From Stenotrophomonas maltophilia (GTDB taxonomy: Bacteria; Pseudomonadota; Gammaproteobacteria; Xanthomonadales; Xanthomonadaceae), in NCBI GenBank assembly GCA_002387845.1, contig DGLB01000058.1:549-8470 (forward strand): 7,922 bases of DNA. The letters run 5' to 3'. A model generated the notes under the pieces. That model was not told the origin of the DNA. It made no database searches and was given only the letters and a program-made list of their open reading frames with translations. The translations under genes and the position numbers were made by a program. This document shows positions 1 to 5,126 of the stretch, piece by piece. Position 1 is the stretch's first letter. Each line of letters begins with the position of its first letter.

Positions 1-384
1 CTGCACGGCATGATGGCCCCGGCCTTCTTCCTGACCGTGGCCGGCTTCCTGCTGGCGGTGCTGTTCTACCTGTGGAAGCCGGAGCTGGCGGGCAAGGCCC
101 GTTCGACCTTCGCGCCGCTGGTATCGGTGCTGGAGAACAAGTACGGCTTCGACAAGCTGTGGATCGGCGGTTTCGCCGGTGGCGGCATCAAGCTGGGTAA
201 GGTTTCGCGCGCGATCGACACGAATATCGTCGATGGTGTGGTGGTCAACGGTTCGGCTCGCCTGATCGATCTGGCGGCCAACCTGCTGCGTCGCACCCAA
301 TCCGGTTTCCTCTATCACTACGCCTTCGCGATGATCATCGGCCTGATTGCCCTCCTGGGCGTCCTGATGCATTACCTGCGTTGA
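1..384 (+). CDS. nuoL: NADH-quinone oxidoreductase subunit L, C-terminal end (partial)
   Basis: This is the 3' end of an ORF open from the first base; the 127 residues seen end at TGA 382-384. NuoL is the distal proton-pumping, antiporter-like membrane subunit of complex I, which oxidises NADH and reduces quinone at the cytoplasmic membrane. The visible part has a hydrophobic helix (about residues 4-23 of the fragment), a polar linker with a conserved-looking KYGFDKLW stretch, and a final hydrophobic helix (about residues 103-124) ending in HYLR. The well-known lateral helix of NuoL lies near the C-terminus, but I cannot delimit it here. The call rests mainly on position: nuoM begins 23 bp downstream and nuoN follows, the standard nuoLMN order. 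The 5' part lies outside the window, so antiporter-core residues cannot be checked. Confidence 0.93.
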   Translation: MHGMMAPAFFLTVAGFLLAVLFYLWKPELAGKARSTFAPLVSVLENKYGFDKLWIGGFAGGGIKLGKVSRAIDTNIVDGVVVNGSARLIDLAANLLRRTQSGFLYHYAFAMIIGLIALLGVLMHYLR

Positions 385-407
385 TGACCTGTACGGAATA
401 AGAAGAC

Positions 408-1916
408 GTGTCGAACTGGCCTCTACTCAGTGTTCTCATCTGGCTGCCGATCATCGGCGGTGCCTTGATCCTTGCCATCCGTGACGCCCAAACCGCCCGC
501 TGGGCGTCGCTGGGCGTGGCGGTGCTGACCTTCGTGGCCAGCCTGTCGCTGCTCAGCGGCTACGACGTGGGGAACGACGCGCTGCAGTTCGTCGAAACCC
601 GCGCCTGGATCCCCGCCTACAAGATCGGCTACAACCTGGGCGTGGACGGCATCGCGATCGCGCTGATCCTGCTGACCACCCTGGTGTCGGTGCTGGCCCT
701 GATCGGCGCCTGGAGCGCCATCGACAAGCGCGTCAACCAGTACGTGGCCGCCTTCCTGATCCTGGAAGGCGTCACCGTGGGCATCTTCGCTGCCACCGAC
801 GCGATGCTGTTCTACGTGTTCTTCGAAGCCATGCTGATCCCGATGTTCCTGATCATCGGTGTCTGGGGTGGTCCGCGTCGCATCTACGCCGCACTGAAGT
901 TCTTCCTGTACACCTTCCTCGGCTCGGTGCTGATGCTGGTGGCGCTGATCTACCTGTACCTGAAGGGCGGCAGCTTCCAGCTGGCCGACCTGTACCAGCT
1001 GCAGCTCAGCGCCCAGGAGCAGACCTGGATCTTCTTCGCCTTCCTGATCGCCTTCGCGGTCAAGGTGCCGATGTTCCCGGTCCACACCTGGCTGCCGGAC
1101 GCGCACGTGGAAGCACCGACCGCCGGTTCGGTGATCCTGGCCGCCATTGCACTGAAGATCGGTGGTTACGGCTTCCTGCGCTTCAACCTGCCGATCGTCC
1201 CGGACGCATCGCAGGAATGGGCATGGCTGGTCATTACCCTGTCGCTGATCGCGGTGATTTACGTCGGTCTGGTCGCCCTGGTCCAGGACGACATGAAGAA
1301 GCTGATCGCGTACTCCTCGATTGCGCACATGGGTTTCGTCACCCTGGGCACCTTCATCGCGCTGTGGCTGGTGCGTGACGCCGGTAACGCCGACGCCGCC
1401 CGCCTGGGCCTGCAGGGTGCGATGGTGCAGATGGTCTCGCACGGCTTCGTCTCTGGCGCGATGTTCTCCTGCGTCGGCGTGCTGTACGACCGCATGCACA
1501 CGCGCCGCATCGCCGATTACGGCGGCGTGGTCAACGTGATGCCCTGGTTCGCCACCTTTGCCATGCTGTTCTTCATGGCCAATGCCGGCCTGCCGGGCAC
1601 CAGTGGTTTCGTTGGCGAGTTCATGATCATCATGGCCAGCTTCCAGCGCAATCCGTGGCTGGCACTGGGCGCGGCCACCACGCTGGTGATCACGGCGGCC
1701 TACACGCTGTGGCTGTACAAGCGCGTGTTCTTCGGCGAAGTGGCCAACCCGCACGTGGCTGAAATGAAGGACATCAACGGTCGCGAGTGGCTGGTGCTGG
1801 GCGTGTTCGCCGTCGGCACCCTGGCCCTGGGCTTGTACCCCAAGCCGCTGACCGACCTGATGGAGCCCTCGATCGCGAAGCTGGCGATGCAGATCGCATC
1901 CAGCAAGCTGCTGTAA
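408..1916 (+). CDS. nuoM: NADH-quinone oxidoreductase subunit M
   Basis: Complex I membrane subunit with an Mrp-antiporter fold, one of the three proton-translocating channels. At 502 residues it is near the usual length (about 500). Residues expected of the proton path are present: Glu140 in LFYVFFEAMLIPMF (TM5 Glu), Lys219 in FAVKVPMFPVHTWLPDAHVEAP (broken-helix TM7 Lys), Lys250 in AAIALKIGGYG (TM8) and Glu404 in GFVGEF (TM12). The HTWLPDAH motif is a family hallmark. Hydrophobic helices run throughout and the N-terminus is itself a membrane helix. The start is GTG at 408, the only start close to the nuoL stop; purine-rich AGAAGA at 401-406 is a weak or close ribosome site, and GGAA lies at 395-398. 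It is co-oriented with nuoL and nuoN with short gaps (23 and 15 bp), consistent with one transcript. Nothing looks broken. Confidence 0.98.
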   Translation: MSNWPLLSVLIWLPIIGGALILAIRDAQTARWASLGVAVLTFVASLSLLSGYDVGNDALQFVETRAWIPAYKIGYNLGVDGIAIALILLTTLVSVLALIGAWSAIDKRVNQYVAAFLILEGVTVGIFAATDAMLFYVFFEAMLIPMFLIIGVWGGPRRIYAALKFFLYTFLGSVLMLVALIYLYLKGGSFQLADLYQLQLSAQEQTWIFFAFLIAFAVKVPMFPVHTWLPDAHVEAPTAGSVILAAIALKIGGYGFLRFNLPIVPDASQEWAWLVITLSLIAVIYVGLVALVQDDMKKLIAYSSIAHMGFVTLGTFIALWLVRDAGNADAARLGLQGAMVQMVSHGFVSGAMFSCVGVLYDRMHTRRIADYGGVVNVMPWFATFAMLFFMANAGLPGTSGFVGEFMIIMASFQRNPWLALGAATTLVITAAYTLWLYKRVFFGEVANPHVAEMKDINGREWLVLGVFAVGTLALGLYPKPLTDLMEPSIAKLAMQIASSKLL

Positions 1917-1920
1917 TTCC

Positions 1921-1924
1921 AGGA
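1921..1924 (+). promoter_or_regulatory. Ribosome binding site of nuoN
   Basis: AGGA follows 4 bp after the nuoM stop. Its 7-nt spacing favours ATG 1932 over the two in-frame start codons immediately before it (TTG 1926, ATG 1929). Confidence 0.65.
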
Positions 1925-1931
1925 TTTGATG

Positions 1932-3392
1932 ATGACCACCTCTTCGCTGTTGCCATTGACTGCCGCTGACCTGCCGCCGCTCGCTCCCGAGCTGGTGCTG
2001 ATCGGCAGTGCCTTCGCGCTGATGATCCTTGACCTGTTCATCAGCAAGGAAAAGAAGATCTGGACCCACCTGTTCTCGGTCGCCGCACTGGCCGTGGTGC
2101 TGTTCATGCTGGCTACCGGCGTGGGCGGGCAGGGCGAGGTGTTCCATGGCATGTTCATCCGCGACACCGCCGCCGACGTCATGAAGACCGTGGTCGTGCT
2201 GTGCAGCGGCCTGACCCTGGTCTACGGTTGGAGCTACCTGCGCGAGCGTGATCTGTTCCAGGGTGAGATCCCGGTGCTGATCATGTTCGCCACCGCCGGC
2301 ATGATGATCCTGGTCTCGGCCGGCAGCCTGCTGATGGTGTACCTGGGCCTGGAACTGCTGGCGCTGTGCTCGTACGCGCTGGTCGCCAGCAACCGCGACA
2401 ACAAGCTGGCCACCGAAGCGGCGATGAAGTACATCGTGCTGGGTTCGCTGGCCTCGGGCCTGCTGCTGTACGGCATGTCGCTGATCTACGGTGCCACCGG
2501 TTCGCTGCACCTGGACGTGATCCACGATTCCATCGCCCACACCGAAGAGCGCGTGCTGCTGCTCACCGGCGTGGTGTTCATGATTGCCGGCGTGGCGTTC
2601 AAGCTGGGTGCCGCTCCGTTCCATATGTGGCTGCCGGACGTGTACCAGGGTGCCCCGGCACCGGTCGCGCTGTTCATCAGCTCCGCGCCGAAGCTGGCTG
2701 CCTTCGGCATGGCCTACCGTCTGCTGGAAGTGGGCGTGGGCCCGCTGTCGGCGGAGTGGAAGGTGCTGATTGGGGGTCTGGCCGCGCTGTCGCTGGTGAT
2801 CGGTAATCTGATGGCGATCGCGCAGAGCAATCTGAAGCGCATGCTGGCGTACTCCACCGTGTCGCACATCGGCTTCCTGCTGCTCGGCATTGCCGGTGGC
2901 GGCGAGCGCGGCTACTCGGCGGCGCTGTTCTACGCCCTGAGCTACGCGATCATGTCGACCGCCGGCTTCGGCGCGATCATCGCGCTGTCGCGCAACGGCT
3001 TCGAAGCCGAGAAGATCGAAGACTTCAAGGGCCTGAATGCCCGCAACCCGTGGATGGCCGGTCTGGTCCTGTGCATCATGGCCTCGATGGCCGGCATCCC
3101 GCCGTTCCTGGGTTTCTGGACCAAGCTGGCCGTGCTCGGCGCAGCCGTCGATGGCGGCCTGCTGTGGCTGGCCATCCTGGGTGTGCTGTGCGCCGTGGTC
3201 GGTTGCTTCTACTACCTGCGCGTCATCAAGGTCATGTACTTCGATGAGCCGGTGGGCGAGCCGCTGCCGGCGCACAACGACCGCGTGCTGGGCGTGGTGC
3301 TGGGCGTGAATGCCCTGGCGCTGCTGGCGCTGGGCTTCGCCTGGAACCCGATCATGGTCTGGTGCCAGCAGGCATTTGCACATCTTGCATAA
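1932..3392 (+). CDS. nuoN: NADH-quinone oxidoreductase subunit N
   Basis: Complex I membrane subunit, antiporter-like and nearest the quinone-reducing arm of the three. Starting at ATG 1932 gives 486 residues, the expected size. Key charged residues are visible: Glu141 (YLGLELLALCSYAL), Lys224 (VAFKLGAAPFHMWLPDVYQG), Lys254 (SSAPKLAAF) and Lys398 in TM12 (GFWTKLAVL), where NuoM has Glu instead. The APFHMWLPDVYQGAP block is a family signature. Start choice: TTG 1926, ATG 1929 and ATG 1932 are consecutive codons. AGGA at 1921-1924 lies 7 nt before ATG 1932 but only 4 nt before ATG 1929 and 1 nt before TTG 1926, so 1932 is preferred and 1929 cannot be excluded. It ends the nuo operon; the next gene is a tRNA. 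Confidence 0.97.
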   Translation: MTTSSLLPLTAADLPPLAPELVLIGSAFALMILDLFISKEKKIWTHLFSVAALAVVLFMLATGVGGQGEVFHGMFIRDTAADVMKTVVVLCSGLTLVYGWSYLRERDLFQGEIPVLIMFATAGMMILVSAGSLLMVYLGLELLALCSYALVASNRDNKLATEAAMKYIVLGSLASGLLLYGMSLIYGATGSLHLDVIHDSIAHTEERVLLLTGVVFMIAGVAFKLGAAPFHMWLPDVYQGAPAPVALFISSAPKLAAFGMAYRLLEVGVGPLSAEWKVLIGGLAALSLVIGNLMAIAQSNLKRMLAYSTVSHIGFLLLGIAGGGERGYSAALFYALSYAIMSTAGFGAIIALSRNGFEAEKIEDFKGLNARNPWMAGLVLCIMASMAGIPPFLGFWTKLAVLGAAVDGGLLWLAILGVLCAVVGCFYYLRVIKVMYFDEPVGEPLPAHNDRVLGVVLGVNALALLALGFAWNPIMVWCQQAFAHLA

Positions 3393-3510
3393 AAAACGAT
3401 ACAAAACTGCACGAATCGTGTAATATTCGTTTCCTGAGTTGTTGCTGCAGCGGTTTTGCCAGAAGATCGTTGCTTGGGGAGTCCACGGATTCCCGCTCAT
3501 CCGCTTCTGA
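3393..3510. other. nuoN to tRNA intergenic region with a weak dyad and AT-rich segment
   Basis: This 118-bp gap opens AT-rich just after nuoN. It holds an inverted repeat ACGAAT (3411-3416) / ATTCGT (3425-3430) with an 8-nt loop followed by TT. This could be a weak terminator for the nuo operon. It could equally overlap a -10-like TAATAT (3421-3426), for which no good -35 box is found 16-18 bp upstream. A second, poor match (TTGTTG 3439-3444, 17 bp, GAAGAT 3462-3467) is no better than chance. I see no convincing promoter for the downstream tRNA here, so its transcription could depend on read-through from nuo or on a weak promoter. Confidence 0.4.
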
Positions 3511-3587
3511 TGCGGGGTGGAGCAGTCTGGCAGCTCGTCGGGCTCATAACCCGAAGGTCGCAGGTTCAAATCCTGCCCCCGCTACCA
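3511..3587 (+). tRNA. Initiator tRNA-fMet (CAU), copy 1
   Basis: A 77-nt cloverleaf with encoded CCA (3585-3587). Acceptor TGCGGGG pairs with CCCCGC from position 2 onward. The D stem is GAGC/GCTC, the anticodon stem TCGGG/CCCGA, the loop CTCATAA with anticodon CAT at 3545-3547, and the T arm GCAGG-TTCAAAT-CCTGC. Initiator identity is shown by three consecutive G-C pairs at the base of the anticodon stem, the A11-U24 type D-stem pair, and the lack of a Watson-Crick 1:72 pair. Formylated Met-tRNA is delivered to the ribosomal P site by IF2, whose gene infB lies downstream. It is identical to copy 2 at 4605-4681. Position 1:72 is U:U here, rather than the C:A I know from E. coli. Confidence 0.97.
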
Positions 3588-3592
3588 AGATG

Positions 3593-3608
3593 ATCTGCGC
3601 AGGCAGAT
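3593..3608 (+). other. tRNA 3' trailer hairpin, copy 1
   Basis: ATCTGC and GCAGAT form a perfect 6-bp stem with loop GCAG, starting 6 nt after the tRNA CCA end. The same stem with a different loop follows copy 2. It may assist tRNA 3' processing by marking where trailer cleavage begins; that role is inferred. Confidence 0.5.
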
Positions 3609-3617
3609 GCAGTGGGC

Positions 3618-3651
3618 AAAAAAGGTGATCCGGCAACGGGTCGCCTTTTTT
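3618..3651 (+). terminator. Intrinsic terminator after tRNA-fMet copy 1
   Basis: GGTGATCC (3624-3631) and GGGTCGCC (3638-3645) form an 8-bp stem with two G-U pairs and loop GGCAAC. An A6 run lies before the stem and a T6 run (3646-3651) after it. The A/T runs could extend the stem and allow some termination on the other strand too. This separates the tRNA transcript from the Rhs-like ORF. Confidence 0.88.
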
Positions 3652-3745
3652 GTTGGCCGATGGCCTTTCACCACCGGCTAACAGCGGCTGTCGCAGCGTT
3701 GTCCTCAAGGGGCACCACCGCACCACTCGAGCGGGGAAAACCATC

Positions 3746-4561
3746 ATGGGTTGCAACGCAGACACCCACGCACCGGTCGCTGCACGCCTGGGCTACAACG
3801 GTCAATTGCACGAACCGACAAGCAACTGGCAGGCCCTGGGTAACGGCCATCGCGTCTTCAGTCCGGTGTTGATGCGGTTTTACAGCCCGGACGCGTTGAG
3901 CCCGTTTCACAAAGGGGGCTTCAATTCCTACGCTTACTGCGGCGATGATCCTGTAAACCGTGCTGATCCGAACGGGCGATACACCATCAAGTTGATGCCA
4001 CTCGGATTGGTTTTTACGGGAGTGACCGCCGCCCTTGGTGCAGCGCGAGGTCTCGTTCATGCGGAAGACAAGGAGACACTCGCCGTGCTGACGTACATCT
4101 CGATCGTTACGGGGCTGACTGCGGCAACGATCGGGGGCACCTATCTCTACAAGAAGCGTCACTCAAAACGCACGATTCAGTCCGACGAGGGTGAGGCTAC
4201 TCCGGCTACAGCAGCACCCCAAACGGATATGGCAGCGTCGCCGTCGGGAAGTTCACCACGTCGAGTCGACTTTGACCTGGCGGACCCGATGACACTGCCA
4301 CCGCCGGGGTCCAGTTCCCGGTACCGGCGAATGTCCGCGCCGGCGGCGGGGGGGAATGGCGGGCAAGGCGCGAGCCGCCGCCGCACTGCTGCAGCCCAAT
4401 CGCGTTTGCAGGGATCGTCTCCGGCGGCTTCATCAGCCAAGCCCAAACGTCGGTCGTCGGTCATTGTTGCGGGGCCTTATCGTCCTTCTATGAAGAAAGC
4501 CGATAAATGGGCTAAGGCCATTCGGGGGCAATCCTCCGACTCCGGCAACATGTCATTCTGA
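3746..4561 (+). CDS. Orphan Rhs-core C-terminal tip protein with two predicted membrane helices
   Basis: A 271-residue protein of unknown function. Residues 15-78 match the end of the RHS repeat-associated core: LGYNGQ, then LGNGHRVFSPVLMRF, YSPDALSPF, and the closing DPVNRADPNG. In full Rhs/YD and TccC-type proteins this boundary precedes a variable C-terminal tip and is where release occurs. The YD repeats that build the shell are absent. After the boundary come two hydrophobic segments (about 81-103 and 112-134), basic YKKRHSKR, then a Ser/Ala/Pro/Gly-rich basic tail with three RRx[ST] motifs (S197, T214, S238). ATG 3746 is chosen because GGGGA (3733-3737) lies 8 nt upstream; the frame extends back to TTG 3650, but that start sits in a terminator T-run. 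Hand-counted GC at 3961-4020 is 31/60, against 42/60 at 6061-6120 in nusA, suggesting transfer. It lies alone between two identical tRNA genes; no immunity-like partner is seen. Alternatives are a displaced tip or a decaying remnant, though the frame is intact. Confidence 0.8.
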   Translation: MGCNADTHAPVAARLGYNGQLHEPTSNWQALGNGHRVFSPVLMRFYSPDALSPFHKGGFNSYAYCGDDPVNRADPNGRYTIKLMPLGLVFTGVTAALGAARGLVHAEDKETLAVLTYISIVTGLTAATIGGTYLYKKRHSKRTIQSDEGEATPATAAPQTDMAASPSGSSPRRVDFDLADPMTLPPPGSSSRYRRMSAPAAGGNGGQGASRRRTAAAQSRLQGSSPAASSAKPKRRSSVIVAGPYRPSMKKADKWAKAIRGQSSDSGNMSF

Positions 4562-4564
4562 TGC

Positions 4565-4593
4565 TTGCAGAGCCGCAGCAACTGCTTTAGAAT
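4565..4593 (+). promoter_or_regulatory. Sigma70-type promoter of tRNA-fMet copy 2
   Basis: TTGCAG (4565-4570), a 17-bp spacer, then TAGAAT (4588-4593, five of six consensus). The expected start, near 4600, leaves a leader of only a few nucleotides before the tRNA at 4605. The -35 box starts 4 bp after the Rhs ORF stop codon. The repeated sequence upstream of the tRNAs begins exactly after this -10 box, so copy 1 lacks the promoter. Confidence 0.75.
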
Positions 4594-4604
4594 TCCGCTT
4601 CTGC

Positions 4605-4681
4605 TGCGGGGTGGAGCAGTCTGGCAGCTCGTCGGGCTCATAACCCGAAGGTCGCAGGTTCAAATCCTGCCCCCGCTACCA
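4605..4681 (+). tRNA. Initiator tRNA-fMet (CAU), copy 2
   Basis: Identical over all 77 nt to copy 1, with encoded CCA (4679-4681) and anticodon CAT at 4639-4641. The same initiator hallmarks are present: GGG/CCC in the anticodon stem, A11-U24 type pair, unpaired U1:U72. It has its own good promoter and terminator. It is the copy next to rimP-nusA-infB, so it corresponds in position to E. coli metY. Here, however, a terminator and a separate rimP promoter lie between them, so co-transcription would need read-through. Confidence 0.97.
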
Positions 4682-4686
4682 ACTTG

Positions 4687-4701
4687 ATCTGCAATGCAGA
4701 T
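4687..4701 (+). other. tRNA 3' trailer hairpin, copy 2
   Basis: ATCTGC / GCAGAT, a 6-bp stem with loop AAT. The stem is the same as after copy 1, while the loop differs in length and sequence. Loop change with stem retention suggests the fold is kept. Confidence 0.5.
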
Positions 4702-4711
4702 GCAGTAGACG

Positions 4712-4743
4712 AAAAGGTGATCCGGCAACGGGTCGCCTTTTTT
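4712..4743 (+). terminator. Intrinsic terminator after tRNA-fMet copy 2
   Basis: Same 8-bp stem (GGTGATCC 4716-4723 / GGGTCGCC 4730-4737), loop GGCAAC, and a T6 run at 4738-4743. It has four A residues before the stem rather than the six in copy 1. Confidence 0.87.
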
Positions 4744-4849
4744 GTTGCGGGCGGTGGCACGGGGCTCTGCCCGGCCTCCGTTCATGAATGAATGGGAAGG
4801 GCAGGGGGCCGCACAGGCAGGATGACGGTCTGGGAAGGTTGTTCACCCA

Positions 4850-4878
4850 TTGCACCAACCCAGTGCACCCGCTATCAT
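4850..4878 (+). promoter_or_regulatory. Sigma70-type promoter of the rimP-nusA-infB operon
   Basis: TTGCAC (4850-4855), a 17-bp spacer and TATCAT (4873-4878), five of six to consensus. The predicted start near 4885 gives a leader of about 240 nt before rimP. A tandem near-repeat, ACCCATTGCACC (4845-4856) and ACCCAGTGCACC (4858-4869), and a TGCAC/GTGCA dyad (4851-4855 / 4863-4867) overlap the -35 box and spacer, where a repressor could bind. No regulator is identified. Confidence 0.7.
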
Positions 4879-4884
4879 CAACGG

Positions 4885-5055
4885 CTTAGCGGACTACCTG
4901 ACTGGCCCATCCCCTCGGGAATGGCGACCGTCCCGCGACCGGCTCCCGGGCCGTGCGACTTCCACCAGGTAGTCGTGACCCCCCGGCCAGCTGGCATCGT
5001 CAGCCAGACCGGCGTCGTACCGGACAAGGGGCCCAGCGGGCCCTTTGTCGTTTCC
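4885..5055 (+). ncRNA. Candidate structured rimP leader RNA (attenuator-like)
   Basis: Between the predicted start site and rimP lie several possible stem-loops: CCAT-CCC/GGG-ATGG around 4907-4924 with one bulged A, CGACT/AGTCG (4956-4960 / 4971-4975), CTGGC/GCCAG (4991-4995 / 5003-5007) inside an outer CCGG/CCGG pair, and a strong final hairpin at 5023-5049. A rimP leader with a putative attenuator is described in gammaproteobacteria, and NusA is known to autoregulate its operon in E. coli. Membership in that RNA family is inferred from position and shape only; boundaries are approximate. Confidence 0.42.
5023..5053 (+). terminator. Terminator-like hairpin in the rimP leader (putative attenuator)
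   Basis: GACAAGGGGCCC (5023-5034) pairs with GGGCCCTTTGTC (5038-5049) over 12 bp with one G-U, around the 3-nt loop AGC. The GGGCCC core is followed by TTTGTCGTTT, T-rich but not an unbroken T-run. If the lower stem opens, the GC core plus that tail resembles an intrinsic terminator. It ends 77 nt before the rimP start, so it would act as a conditional stop in the leader. Confidence 0.5.
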
Positions 5056-5116
5056 GGACCAAGGTCGGCAACTCCGGCCGGCGAGACGGGTCCGTCCGTA
5101 TCTCTTTTTTTGAAAC

Positions 5117-5120
5117 AAGG
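5117..5120 (+). promoter_or_regulatory. Ribosome binding site of rimP
   Basis: AAGG lies 6 nt before GTG 5127. It fixes the rimP start at this GTG despite the open frame continuing upstream to 4953. Confidence 0.6.
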
Positions 5121-5126
5121 CAGAAC

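Larger units (their letters stand above)
3500..3655 (+). repeat. Direct repeat, left copy (tRNA-fMet, trailer hairpin and terminator)
   Basis: Left member of a direct repeat paired with 4594-4747, offset about 1,094 bp. Identity starts 11 nt before the tRNA (TCCGCTTCTG, then A here and C in the other copy), is perfect over the 77-nt tRNA, and breaks into small differences in the trailer. It is perfect again over the terminator hairpin and T-run, then ends after GTTG. Sequence on either side of the pair is unrelated. Confidence 0.93.
4594..4747 (+). repeat. Direct repeat, right copy (tRNA-fMet, trailer hairpin and terminator)
   Basis: Right member of the pair with 3500-3655. It is 2 bp shorter because of small trailer differences. 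The tRNA and the terminator core are identical to those in the left copy. Confidence 0.93.
4744..5126. other. 383-bp non-coding region upstream of rimP
   Basis: There is no credible gene here. The + frame open from 4792 to 5130 has no recognisable protein content, and it overlaps the promoter, the leader and the rimP start. 4744-4840 shows only a long-range CTGCCC (4767-4772) / GGGCAG (4799-4804) pair. The rest holds the rimP promoter, a structured leader and a terminator-like hairpin, listed separately. Confidence 0.6.

Noticed and set aside
3421..3426. TAATAT as the -10 box of a promoter for tRNA copy 1.
   Set aside because: No adequate -35 box stands 16-18 bp upstream and it lies about 85 nt from the tRNA, so it is mentioned only as a possibility.
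423..3569. A 1,048-codon open frame on the minus strand across nuoM, nuoN and tRNA copy 1.
   Set aside because: It is antisense to two unmistakable genes in GC-rich DNA, is made of low-complexity His/Gln/Asp/Arg sequence, and its first residues (MNLRPSGYEPDELPDCS) are the familiar false translation of the antisense strand of a tRNA.
3362..3628. An 88-codon + strand frame spanning the nuoN end and tRNA copy 1.
   Set aside because: It runs through the tRNA gene and has no recognisable protein features.
3650..3745. Possible N-terminal extension of the Rhs-tip ORF from TTG 3650.
   Set aside because: The start lies inside the T-run of the tRNA terminator, and the added 32 residues show no Rhs/YD similarity; ATG 3746 has a good ribosome site.
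3500..4747. Classical tRNA-integrated genomic island or integron.
   Set aside because: There is no integrase, recombinase, attC-like site or partial tRNA fragment; the repeats contain whole tRNA units, so an integrase-based island is not supported.
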